Shown: positions 11,374-22,900 of the stretch, piece after piece
Layout of the letters: every line of letters begins with the position of its first letter
How positions within the stretch are numbered: position 1 is the stretch's first letter
Source: Bedellia somnulentella
Taxonomy: Eukaryota; Arthropoda; Insecta; Lepidoptera; Bedelliidae
Assembly (NCBI GenBank): GCA_963576735.1
Contig: OY755178.1
Location: 14,818,001 to 14,882,000, forward strand
Direction of reading: 5' to 3'
Length of the DNA stretch: 64,000 nucleotides
Program-made: the position numbers and the translations under genes
Notes under the pieces: model-generated
What the model was told of the DNA's origin: nothing
The model's database searches: none
The model's input: the letters and a program-made list of their open reading frames with translations, nothing else

Positions 11374-12010
11374 CAACGAATAAATAAATAAATAAAAAAC
11401 TTAACCTCGTCTGGCAACCACGCGAGCGGTACACACTCCTCTGGTCCTGGCTCTCGTTCTAGGACGTTGCTCTGCTTGACAGTGTCCAAAAGATCATATG
11501 CTTTATTGCGAGGTAATAAATTGCATTATTGTGTACCATATTTTTGCAGGTGCGCTCTCCTGTTTAGTTAGTACCTTCATGGTAGAATAAGAATGACTGT
11601 CTCTGTGCAGGTACCTATGTAAAAAGTGGCCGCTGAAATTTGCCTTACTTATATATTAGGAAGGCGCTGCAGTATCAAGAGGGTAATTGTCTATCAATCA
11701 GCCAACTAATTTCATAAACTTTGCCGCTAAGGAATTTTTCAAACTACTATTTACTGCGTACAGCCGGTCATTTTTTCAAGTCGCCCCCGTTATGAGACAG
11801 TCCTCCTTACCTCTGTCGGCAAATTGCGAGTTTTATTGAATCGTTTACTTTACGCCGTGGTAAAGTAATGCTATCCTTAGCATCAGGAGTAAAAGAGACT
11901 AAGATATAAAATGTTTTCATTCAGATGTATGGAACTCCATCTTTCTGATCGAGAAATTTTGACCGAAACTCGCAATCTACCCACTGCCCTCCATAACGAA
12001 AACAAAATAA
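11374..12010. other. intergenic, no gene recognised
   Basis: Flanking host DNA of the LTR element. No coding frame or repeat was recognised. Confidence 0.4.
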
Positions 12011-12015
12011 CATAA

Positions 12016-12254
12016 CATATACTCACGGCTATAAATCCCTAGAAGGGGTAGCCAGAGCTAAGGAATTAGAAATTCCTCAGCCACTTTTGGAAAATTGAGT
12101 GGGGAAAAGATGGTAAAGTAAAGGTTGTTGGTGATGGGTCTCCAACCGCATCGCCCAAAAATCCCTTAAAAGCCCCAATACCGTTAGTCGCCTCTTACGT
12201 ACACCCATCGGTAGAAACGGGGTAGTGCTATTCTAAGCCGACACTACACGGCGA
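12016..12254 (-). repeat. SSR-tailed dispersed repeat, family A
   Basis: Well-preserved reverse copy running from ATATACTCACGGCTATAAAT to TTCTAAGCCGACACTACACG. Confidence 0.85.
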
Positions 12255-12671
12255 ACGAAAACAACCAGAGTTATATTAATTAATAATTGGCACTGACATT
12301 TTCAATAGTTTAAAGCCCCGTTTACACTTTTCCAAATAGACAGCGAAACCAGTCATGGTTAGAGGCTGAAGTAGCACTTGCGTGTACGGTATCCAAGAGA
12401 TTCTCGCGTTTCACTTGAAAACTATTTGGGCTTATGAAGACAGACGTCCTATTCCGAATATCCCTTTATAGACATTTCTGTTCGTAACTTTGGGCAGAGC
12501 TAAGTTCTCAGGGTAACATATATTTGGGTGCCTCCGAAGGTGTCAGCGGCAAGACACTCTTACAGCTAAATTCCTGACCACTGCTGCACAGCAGTCGCGT
12601 TCAAGTTTATTCAGCATAGATCACTTTATCCTAGTCATATATTTAACATAATGACCTAAGATTTAATATTT

Positions 12672-12922
12672 GCTGTGTAGTGTCGACTTAGAATATCAAT
12701 ACCCAATTTCTTCCGGTGGGTGTACGTAAGAGGAGACTAACGATGTTGGGGCTTTTAAGGGATTTTTGGGCGATGCGGTTGGAGACCCATCACCAACAAC
12801 CTTTATTTTTACTATCTTTTCCCCACTAAAAATTCAAAAAGTAGCTGAGGAATTTCTAATGCCTTAGCTCTGGCTACGCCTTCCTGGGATTTATAGCCGT
12901 GAGTATATGTATGTATTTAATA
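12672..12922 (+). repeat. SSR-tailed dispersed repeat, family A
   Basis: Full forward copy with the TGTAGTGTCGACTTAGAAT head and the GTATATGTATGTA tail. Confidence 0.85.
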
Positions 12923-12964
12923 TTTGTTTTTATAATAATTATTATTATTTATTTATTTATTCTG

Positions 12965-13152
12965 ACAACGGCGGCTTAGGGTATTAAGTACTATTTAAGT
13001 AATTTCTTAACGATGTGTTTTTTATACGCAACACCAAAACCCCTTGTTTTACAACCTTATCCCCACACTAATTCTAAGTCGCTAAGGAATTTATTATTCT
13101 TAATATTTGGCTACCCCTTCAAGGGATTTATAGCCGTGATTTTATGTATGTA
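12965..13152 (+). repeat. SSR-tailed dispersed repeat, family A (decayed)
   Basis: Only the end is clear (CAAGGGATTTATAGCCGTGA, then TATGTATG). The head is reduced to CGGCTTAGGGTATT. Confidence 0.5.
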
Positions 13153-13620
13153 TGGATATATTAATATTTATATGTATATGCCAGTCTAGTTACTTAAATA
13201 AAGCTGAGGTCTGTGACTGTGAGAGCCAATATGTCACGTGAAATACTCGCTCTCGGCCTCATGCGAGTAGTGTTGTCTCAACATCCTAGTGTTAGGTGGT
13301 CCATTTAGCTCTGTTCTTGAAAACCATATCTTATCATAACTTAAATAAGAAAAACATCATCTTTTAAATAATGTTCAATATCTAAATAAAAAAAAGTATA
13401 TATTTCAAACTGCCAGGTTTGAACCCCGCACTGAGTTCAACTATGGTTTTTGTTCCTAATAACGATGACAAGGTGCTTTTAGAACAGATCTTCGCATGTC
13501 TTCATAGTTTAATGTTCCCGATACTGAACCATTGGCATGTTATTAAGACCAATATGGACTTATGTACGTTTTTTGTGCTGCTTAAATATATTTACAGATT
13601 TACATAGGTTCTGTTCTGTA

Positions 13621-15539
13621 TAGGGCATCCTATTCGAGTATTCGTTTTATTCGAGTATTCGCCGGTTTTAACTATTCGAATACTAACATGATCAATATTC
13701 GAGTTTTTCGAGTTTTCCGAATACTAGTTTATTTTTTTCAAAATCAATATTCAATTAATTCAAATAGCGCGCCACGTCATAAATTCGCGATAATCAAAAC
13801 ATAGATGGCGTTACTAGTACCACATTGATGATTTTTGAGGAGTTGTAACGTGGGTGGTGACTGCGATCTCGATTGTCGGGGTTGACAAAAAAAACAGGAT
13901 CTGGAACTGCTTTGGTCTGCTTAAATATTTTCAAAAATAAACTGGCGGAATTTGGTCTCTCTTTAGATAATGATGTTGGCTGTTTAGTCAGTGACGGCGC
14001 AAGCGTTATGCGCTCTCTAGGACGTATAGTTCCTTCGTACCACCAGCTTTACTTGGCTCACGGTATTCAGTGTGCTGTATTAGATGTCCTCTATAAAAGC
14101 GATCCTTCAGAAACGACCAGCACAACAAGCATGCATGAAATTTAAACGTCTAGAGATAATGACAGTGATGATGACAGCAACGTTCATCAAGGATTTTCTG
14201 TTTCTGTTGATGGTGGAAACAGAAACAACATTCTGAAAATCATTTATAAAGAACTTATAACTAAAGTTCGCAAAGTTGTAAAGTACCTACTTCAAAGTAT
14301 TACCGACTCGTACAGACCTCCTCAACAAATACTTAGAAAATCCAGAAACAAAAAGGCTATCACTAGTTCCACACTACAAGACCAGATGGTCATCGCTGGC
14401 TGACATGATAGACAGGTTTTTAAAACTTCAAGACCCCATCCAGAAAGCTTTGATAGATTTGAAGGATTCGACTGCTTTCACCGAATGTGAACTAGATTTG
14501 CTACAAAATTTATCTAACTCACTGAATATCATTAAAGCCACCGTTGAAGAACTATGTGTACAAAAATCTAATCTGCTTACAGCAGACGCCGCCCTCAAGT
14601 TCATGGTTGGAAAGCTGAGAGAAATGGACAGTACTATTAATCAACAATTAATTGACAAACTCTCTGAGAGAATTATTCAGCGACGAAATAACGAGTTAGT
14701 TAGCACTTTCCAATATCTTCAAAACCCATTAAAATATTACAAACTGTGTGCGAAGCGCAGATCTTATGTTTTTCCTGTTGCGGCAAATACTCTGGTTTCT
14801 GCAGACAATCTCAAATATTAACAAGATGTTCAGTCTGCCTGAAATGACGTTAGGCGAAATAAGAAGGCGCCAGCAAGACGATACCGATGTTATACAGAGT
14901 GAAGCAGCTCCCAAATCGATTAAATAACAAATAAGGAATAAGGTTCTAGAATCAATGATGGAACCAACGATTACAAGCACCAAAAAGCTGCTTTTCAATG
15001 GGGATCTTGAAACGACGACGAAAAGTGGAAATGGCGCAGGTGGATAAAAGGGCATTCATCTTTCTCGGGCATATCAGCTATTGTTGACAATACCACCTAC
15101 GAGCATAGAGCCAGAGCGTGTTTTTTCGGCAAATAGACTATTTTGTAATCACTTACGAACATCTTTCACGGACCAGACCCTAGACACTCTAAGCTTTTTG
15201 AGATTTCATTACATTAATAAAAATTAATTGAGCTGCTCAATAATTGGCAGAGGTTAAGCCAAATTTGATTGTATATAAGTTTTTATTTGATTTGTTGACT
15301 GATAATGACAATACGTCTAAAAGTTGTTTTTCAATAGGATAATTTGTATTTTTAATGAAATGTTTCGTATTTTCTTATATAACGTGCTTTTATTTAGTGC
15401 AGCATCCTTTAAAAATAATTAAATTGATGTCTTGGAACCAGATTAAAAAGTATTCGAAATACTCGAAAAACTCGAATAGTACGCGTTAAACTATTCGAAA
15501 AACTCGAATAGTAAAAAGGGGCGAATATTGAATGCCCTA
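13621..15539 (+). mobile_element. hAT DNA transposon with both ends and 8-bp TSD
   Basis: The element begins TAGGGCAT and ends ATGCCCTA, the imperfect TIR pattern of hAT elements. GTTCTGTA lies directly outside both ends (13613-13620 and 15540-15547), the 8-bp duplication expected for hAT. Both subterminal regions are rich in ATTCGAGT/ACTCGAAT repeats in opposite orientation, likely transposase-binding sites. The length, 1,919 bp, is short for an autonomous hAT, and the transposase gene inside is broken. Confidence 0.93.
13873..15227 (+). pseudogene. hAT-family transposase relic
   Basis: Coding blocks lie in shifting frames. First comes a segment with VSDGASVM (region of the first catalytic Asp) and YHQLYLAHGIQ. 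Then a helical segment runs from about 14300 to 14821, beginning near HYKTRWSSLADM. The last is the C-terminal dimerisation domain at about 15085-15227 with SIEPERVFSANR and FLRFHY. At least three frameshifts or stops separate them. The BED zinc finger expected at the N-terminus is absent; only about 250 bp lie between the TIR and the first coding block, so it was deleted. Confidence 0.85.
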
Positions 15540-15547
15540 GTTCTGTA

Positions 15548-16318
15548 CGGTATAATTATTACTAATATCTCTATTATCGGTTTTATTTCCTACAAAGAAA
15601 TAAGGGGCCCCGAAACTCATATCTTTAAAGGTATAGATTTATATTGAGTAGCGTCAATGAATCTCTTATGAAAAAGTCATCAACCGCTTCAGGATACCCG
15701 CATCTCACTCCTCTACATACCCCATCAAAGATATTGTCAGATTGCTACAATAATCTATTTTCAGGCAGCACCAGACTTAGTCAAAGCAATAATTAAATCC
15801 AAAAGATGCCGTCTTTTAGCGTATCAAACTAACTTTATTATCCTACAACAGTTCAACAATAATTATTGATTGGACGGAATATTAATGAATGCTGCCAACT
15901 TCCGCTGCTCCAGTAGTTTGCATTCTCTCCATTGCGCTTGCAAAATAGGTCGCTTGAGGTTTATTAACTCATATCATCCTAGTGTTCCATTTTTCAAACG
16001 GTTACTTTTTTATTTTTTCACTCTAATTTTGCATGCGTTTCTAAAATTTTGCTTTTATGTTGTTATTACCGACTTTTCTAGCTGTCGATTAAATAAATTT
16101 ACATTTCACTTCGCGCGGTTTTATCAATCTACAAAACATTATTTATCTGGAAGTTTGGAGTGAAATTTATGGCGAACAAAAAAACGTAAGTAATTATAAT
16201 ACATAAATAATACTACTGATGAATTAGGATTTACGCACATGCTATAGTATTGTTATATCATATCATAATACGTGCTTAGAAAAAAAATATACTTGTTTGT
16301 AAGAAATTGTAAATTTTA
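15548..16318. other. intergenic, no gene recognised
   Basis: A 97-codon frame at 15870-16163 has no family features; it is hydrophobic and Phe-rich. Confidence 0.35.
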
Positions 16319-16320
16319 TG

Positions 16321-17500
16321 AACCGTTCCATTATTGGAGCAGTAGGAACATAAGCTCATATAATTTCTATACATTTGGATTCTCACTTTATGATTCTTGC
16401 CTCGTAATTATAATATTTTTTATTGTAGATTGAATTTGAATCAGATAATTTATCTAATTGAAGACGATGGCGACTTGTTTGCGGCTGATATTTTCATCAC
16501 AACGCCTGGCAATGGGCAAAATAGCGAAGACAACGGTGTGACGAAGAGTATGCTTGTATAAATAATTTATATAACATCAGTCACCGGCACAAGATGAACT
16601 CCTTGAAAATGTTTTTCCTGACACCAAATGGTCTCAAGCTGAGGCTCGGATAGAACTAAACCGAAGGTGAACCAGTAGAGCTATCCACATTCTTAGTGAC
16701 CCCGTCTCTACAGCCCTCAGCTTCATTGACGGTGACAGAGCCACCGCCAAAAAGAATACGTAATGAAGTGGCAAGAAGATGGGGGTTTTTCGATATTCAA
16801 GGAAAGGCTGCGAAGGTGTCATATGAACCAGATTTCCGGAAAATCTGGAAATTATTTTCAGTGTTTTAAAAAAAAAGAGATATTTGAATGAATTTGCTTA
16901 GAAACTTAGAAAAATATTCAGAAGGATAGTGTTGGTTACCATCGTAATGCAATCTACCTGAAAATATGGCATTGGCAATTACTGATTAACCACATAATAT
17001 GTTAGTGTTTTCAGCTGTACAAAAAATCTCCAGCTGCAACTTCACATGATCTTTTATCATTTACGAGAGATATTGTTTCTACACATTTCTAACAATAAGA
17101 TACAGTTCCTAATACTTGTCTTCATCTATGATTCCTACTCCTAGATGTTCGCTTGTAGAACAAAACGTGTGTTTGAAGCTAAAAGATTGGATGGAAAGAA
17201 CATATTCCTGAAAGTAAAAAAATAAACAAGCTCGATGTGGTTTATGACACAAAAATACAACAACAAAATGTTCCAAGTGGAAGTGGAGTGTTGCTTTACA
17301 TATCAAGTGTTCTATATTTTTTATTCTCAATTACATCTTATTATATAATGTTTTCACGTTCATGCTAGTTAACCATGTTTTTAAGTCCGAAAAATAAAAA
17401 TAATGTAAATACAATTATCTTATTTCTCATTAAAACTATGGCCCTAAACAGGATTTTACATGTATGTATATTCCTAATGTTCCATTATTGGAACGGTTAA
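16321..17500 (+). mobile_element. probable piggyBac-like element relic
   Basis: The left end reads AACCGTTCCATTATTGGAGC (16321-16340). The right end is the near-perfect reverse complement (GTTCCATTATTGGAACGGTT, 17479-17498), followed by AA, so the right terminus reads TTAA+CCGTTCC in reverse. piggyBac elements insert at TTAA; the left side is TGAA, one base off. An acidic exon inside fits a piggyBac transposase N-terminus. No catalytic region was recognised. Confidence 0.45.
16441..16560 (+). pseudogene. acidic exon resembling piggyBac transposase N-terminus
   Basis: After a TTTTTTATTGTAG-type acceptor, a frame runs LIEDDGDLFAADIFITTPG and then NSEDNG before a stop at about 16560. Such acidic stretches with D(I/E)FI..PG are seen near the start of piggyBac-derived proteins. 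The match is weak and rests partly on the flanking inverted repeats. Confidence 0.3.
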
Positions 17501-19877
17501 AAAACATAAAAACCTTCTTTTACAAAATTTTTTTTTCCTCACAATTCACATTGTACATCTATAAAGGTGCTCCGATACAATTTTCATAAACATTGAACAT
17601 GTTTTACTATGGTTGGGATGATACGAGTTAAATAACAACAAAGTTTCTTGGTATCCATATTTTATTTATGTTGCAACGCTACTCGTTCATACATAAAAGA
17701 CAACTTTAACAAAATCAGACACATTTATTTACGAAGAAAGAAAACTTTATAAATACCTGAGTTTTTCCGCGATGGAAACTGGATATTCTTAGCAATCATT
17801 ATTGCTTTCGAACCAAACATTCTCGTAGAGGTAGTATTTATTGTTACAAACTTTTAAATATTAGGTAAAATACATGTTCGTAGTAATTAAGGATACTACA
17901 TGCACATCATTAATTAATTGGAATTGAATTAACTAGCATTAAAATGAATTATATTGAATATACGATCTTATTCTAAGTCACCTCGAGTCAAAAGCGCCGC
18001 ATTTCTTTTGCATGTTCTTGAAAATGTTGGCTATGGGTTTATAGTGGGTACCTCTTTTATGACGATAAAGGCTTGATGTTGAGTCCATTTCGTCTCCAAC
18101 GGCCAACTGAAAAGTCCATATTAACAAGCTAGTAATGGTGTTATTTGTTTAACAATTTTTGGGGAGTATAATTATGAATATATGCAGCATTAGAAGATTA
18201 ATGATACACAATTCAGTTAATGTGTGATTCTTGTAAAAGCTGCAATCATGATAGGATTGACTTGGATATAATATCCATTGATTGGTTAGGTTTTCAAATA
18301 TTTGGGCACATTTTAATTTTCAGTGGTACCTGGATTAACATCGTAGCGCAAGTGATTCTTCAACTGCTTTATTCTTCGTCAAGTCTGGGACGATTCTAAA
18401 CGACGGGGAAAACATTTGACTTTGTATAGGACCTAAAAAACCTGTCTGATTTTCTAAACATCAATCTTCAGATAATACATTAAGCTTTTAAAATTTGGGA
18501 GTGAAAATTGGATGCGGTAATAAAAACTATTCTTAAAATATTGCATAGCAAATTTCCGAAGGGCATTATTAGCTCCATATTAGAACCGGTTGACCCATTT
18601 CAAAGTAAAATGACGAATTATCTTCTATAGTTCACCATTCCGTTCTTTCGAAACATGAGTACAGTAAAGAAAGATAAACAAAATCTAAACCTATTCGTTC
18701 AATAACGTATTTTTTAGTATTCTTGTGTCTTTAAATACTATAACTTTTACCAAATATGTATGCGGGTCAAATTCACAAAGCTAACCCTACTATTGAATCA
18801 TATAAATGAATGAAATGGTCTGAAAAATAAATAATAGTCCAATTTTCAAAAGTACCTGGATAGACCATCGTAGAAGAAGTTTAACTGCAACTGCCATAAT
18901 CTGCTTCAATTTGGGGACGTAGTAACTCTAAATTGTATTATGTAAATTTTAGCTATTGCTATATTTTTGTATCAGAAATTAATATCGAAGATAGTACGGT
19001 TTAGACGATTTACTTTGGCACAATGAATTTATATTGTATTGGATAGTTAAGTTTCCCAGATTTATTTTAAGCTAATGTCAAATAAAAGATAGCTGTCAAT
19101 GTGAACTATTGTGGGGACAATTCGTCTTGAAATATTACTATTACAAAAATTTTACATAAATATTTTAGACCCCTATTATTAGACAACCCTAACAAATACC
19201 TTTTATCTTTATGATCCGACTCTCGTATTCTTGCGTCGACCGACAAAAATTTATAGGAATACCTCAGAAACGCCGAACTGGATGTCGATGGAAATGTGAC
19301 GAACACAATTCGTTTCGCAATCACTAACACAGTAAGCCCCAAGTCTGCTAAATTGTGATTCTTTGTAAAGCAATTAAAAAATTTTGAACTTACTTAGCTT
19401 TTGTCAGCCTAAAACAGTTACTTTATTTATATATATATATATATAAAATTGAGGGTAGTTTTGAATTTAATTCTTTTTATGAAGAGCTACTGATTAATAG
19501 GATGATAAAAAAATACTTTTAAATGAAAGGCAATATATCGACAGCGTTTCATTTTCAGCATGAACTTTTATCGAACCACTTAATTAATAATAGCCAGCTG
19601 TAAACTTCAGAAACAGACTTGGGGCCTACTAAAATTTCGTGTTAGGAAAATTGCCGACGACCTAATCGTAATACCAATCAAATACCTGCCGAGTCCGTCG
19701 GTGTGCCGACAATAATCGAATCGACATTGCAATGTGCAATTACGTCCGTATACCAAATACAGCTTTATGGTATGCTAACAGCTGTAAAACAATTCATTTT
19801 ATTAACGTTTCATTTATAATTGAATATGATGGGAGTGTATTGGTGATTGTTTGGAAGTATTGAGGGGTTGTGTTATT
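17501..19877 (-). other. region downstream of LUC7L3; possible 3'UTR exons, otherwise nothing
   Basis: No coding gene was found. On the minus strand there are exon-like stretches ending in donors, at about 18335-18420 (ATCCAG then GTACC) and 18855-18930 (ATCCAG then GTACT), and an acceptor-like TTTTCAG near 18108. They may be alternatively spliced 3' exons of the LUC7L3 transcript. A short TA microsatellite lies at 19428-19445. Confidence 0.3.
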
Positions 19878-19919
19878 ACTTACCGGTTTGAGGTGCTATT
19901 TGTGATACCTCAGTGTTCA

Positions 19920-22900
19920 CTAGTGGCGGTCGCGGGAACGGCGGCGGCTGCGGTCGCGATCGCGGTCGTGGGGAGATCCTACGAAAATATCTTAATTATT
20001 ATAATTTTATTATGGTGGTGATAGGCTAGTTTATAGCTAGTATTGATGTCCATCGTTCTAAAAAAGGAGATTTGTGACCATAATATGGATTTTAAATATT
20101 TACATCTACATTTTTTTTGGGTTAAACATAGATGGTTTATGCTACTAGGTTGACGCGAACTATAAAAAGTAAAAAAATAATGCTGCATACTGGAGTAAAA
20201 ACAAAATCACTTAAAGTCGACAGTTTCATTATTAAGCAAGGTGGTGGACCAAGACTTAATTAATTATTTTTAGTATTGTTGTCATAGTATAGTACTAAGA
20301 AAAAATTACATCATCCATGAAAAATATTTTTTCTATCAAGATTTACGATTTACCTAAGTTTCAGTAACTGTCCTGCCCCCTGATTGTGTATCATTAGCGA
20401 CGGCCAATTGTATTGAAAGTTGCAATATTGTCGCTGGCAAATTTGACAAAACGCATACATCCATGACATAGACAGCATCAATCTTACAACTTGCGACACA
20501 ATCGACAGTCACAAAAGATACATAATCAGAGTTGTTGTATGAATCTCTAATGGAGTGATGTATTACTAACTTCTATCCTTGCGATGTCTTCGCTCCCGGT
20601 CCCGTTCTCGTTCTCGTTCACGGTCACGGTCCCGTTCCCGGTCTCGTTCCCGCTCTTTATCACGATCTTCGTAACGACTACTCTTCTCATCTCTACTGCT
20701 CTTTTCTTCTCTACTGCTCTTTTCGTCGCGGCTACTCCTTTCATCTCGGCTACTCTTTTCATCGCGGCTACTCTTCTCATCACGACTTGACCTGTAGAAA
20801 ATAAGTGCAGGATTTTAAAAAAAATACTTTGTATTTAAATACAATTCTATAACATCGACAAGTATTTAAAAGTAACTCATCCATAAAAAATACTTCTAAT
20901 GAAAGGTGAGAAACATTAAATGTTTTAAAAAGGAAATAGCTTGCAAAGTTTATCAAAGTAACGCCAACAATTTATTCTCCATTAACAAAATTAAAACAAA
21001 TTCTTACCTATGACGATCGGAAGGTCTATCTTTGTCCTTATCGCGATCTTTATCTCTATCCATTCGATCCTTGTCTCTCCTATCAGAACCCAGCCCCCCA
21101 CGAGCCGATCTTTCTTTTTCTCGTTCCTCACGACGCCGTTTCTCTTTCTCTTGAATCTCTTTCTCACGAGCTTCCATCATTTCTTCGTATGCTTGGCGAA
21201 GTTTGAAGTATCTGTAGACATATTTTTAGTTATATTATGTGTTTCTGAACAATTACTCTCCTTGAGGCAATGTAATGATAACACTGCGAAGAATTTACGA
21301 ATTATATGCAGGCATACAAAAAGTACTAAGTTCCTTTAAGTAAAAAAAAAACCTAGAGATGTATCTTTCTAAGCAGATTATAGAAAAAAATATTGTTTAT
21401 TCCACAGGTCCCGTCAGAAAAGCTCCCAGTCTGAATTTCCTAATACAGATTATTAATTAAATATTGTAATGGAAAGTAAAAGTAGAAATATTGTAGTTTG
21501 AACATAAATTTATTTGATTTAAAACTTAATTTTAAATTTAGGCTCATATATGTAAGACTGCCTTGTATCAGACCAGGTGTCGAGGGAGATTATAACCAAA
21601 ACTCAGGTATGCACTGGCAAATCAGATATCTCATATTTTAGGATATTTTTTTAGAAAACCTTACACATATTTGTTCATAATTGATGCACCTGCCAGGTAG
21701 CACAAACAGTCCATTAAATATTCTACTAATCAATCTCTATATGATATGTATTTATTGTGAGATTGCTGTTGGAAACAAAGAACACTAGAGAAATTCTTCT
21801 GGACACTTGGTATGCTCACTGTATATAGACGGGTGACCACATTACTGACAACTCAAGAACTCGGCACCAGATGCTAAAATGTGCATAAAATTTACAAAAG
21901 TATATATGTGTGCGAGCAAAACAGAAAGCAAAATAATTGCTCAACCCCAATGTAACCACACTGGACATTCTTTTGTAGTGTACCATTATTATTAACCGAC
22001 GAACAGAGAAATATCTTCCTGTCACTATTACATAAAGATCAGAAATAAGTTGGGTAGAACACGGCTTTTCATCATCATTCACGGCAAACATGCATATCAT
22101 GTGAGTACACTATCCAAGCAAAATGTGGGTACTCTGAATATCAGGTGACAATGTCACATGAATTCAGAAGTATTACTACTTCTGCCAACCCTTTCAGGGA
22201 TATTTCACATGAAGGTTTGAGTCTCATATGAAGTCACATGTGTCAAATAACTCAAAATTTCATCCTCACAAATTTTCAAATAAATACTAGATTTCTCACT
22301 CACCCAACATGTTGTTTCCCAGACAGATGGTCATCGATCCGCTGCTGAGCATCTCCAACAATAAGGAATGCCCCACAAACTGGACATACCTCCATTTGCT
22401 TCTCTTGCGCTGCAGCCATCTCTGCCGTTAATGACCAGTGGCTGAAAATTTAAAAAATATTTTGGTGGGTTTCAATTAATTACACGAAATTTATTAATGT
22501 GTGTTTCTAAGTTTCAGATGTCATTTAAGTGCATAGTGAGAGTTTCTATAACATTTTCGGAACTCAAAAAAATGTATTTACCTGTTTTCTTGCTGCTTCA
22601 AAAGCTGCTCTTTTTCTTCTTTAAGATGGTCACACAGTTTCATTAAGCCTTGGGCCTGTTCAACGTCTCCACGAGTTCCTGCTTCCTCAGCCTCATCCAT
22701 CAAGTTGGCAATCTTCTCTGACAACAATTGAACCTGGACAGAAAAGGAAATGTTTTAAAACAAAAAACAGTTATTTTTTCGTACTATTTACTGCTTAACT
22801 TGATGTGTTTAACGCCCGATTTCTGAATTGAGTATTCAAGCTGAAAACAACTTAAGTATTGTTTTGTCTCATTCAGTTGTTAAGATTCCAATGCGACAGA

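Noticed and set aside
15870..16163. 97-codon plus-strand frame
   Set aside because: Hydrophobic, Phe-rich translation of AT-rich DNA with no motif, splice logic or neighbour support.
20547..20790. Open frames on both strands (78 and 68 codons) in low-complexity sequence
   Set aside because: They are the RS/RE/RD exon of LUC7L3 read on its own strand out of frame and on the opposite strand.
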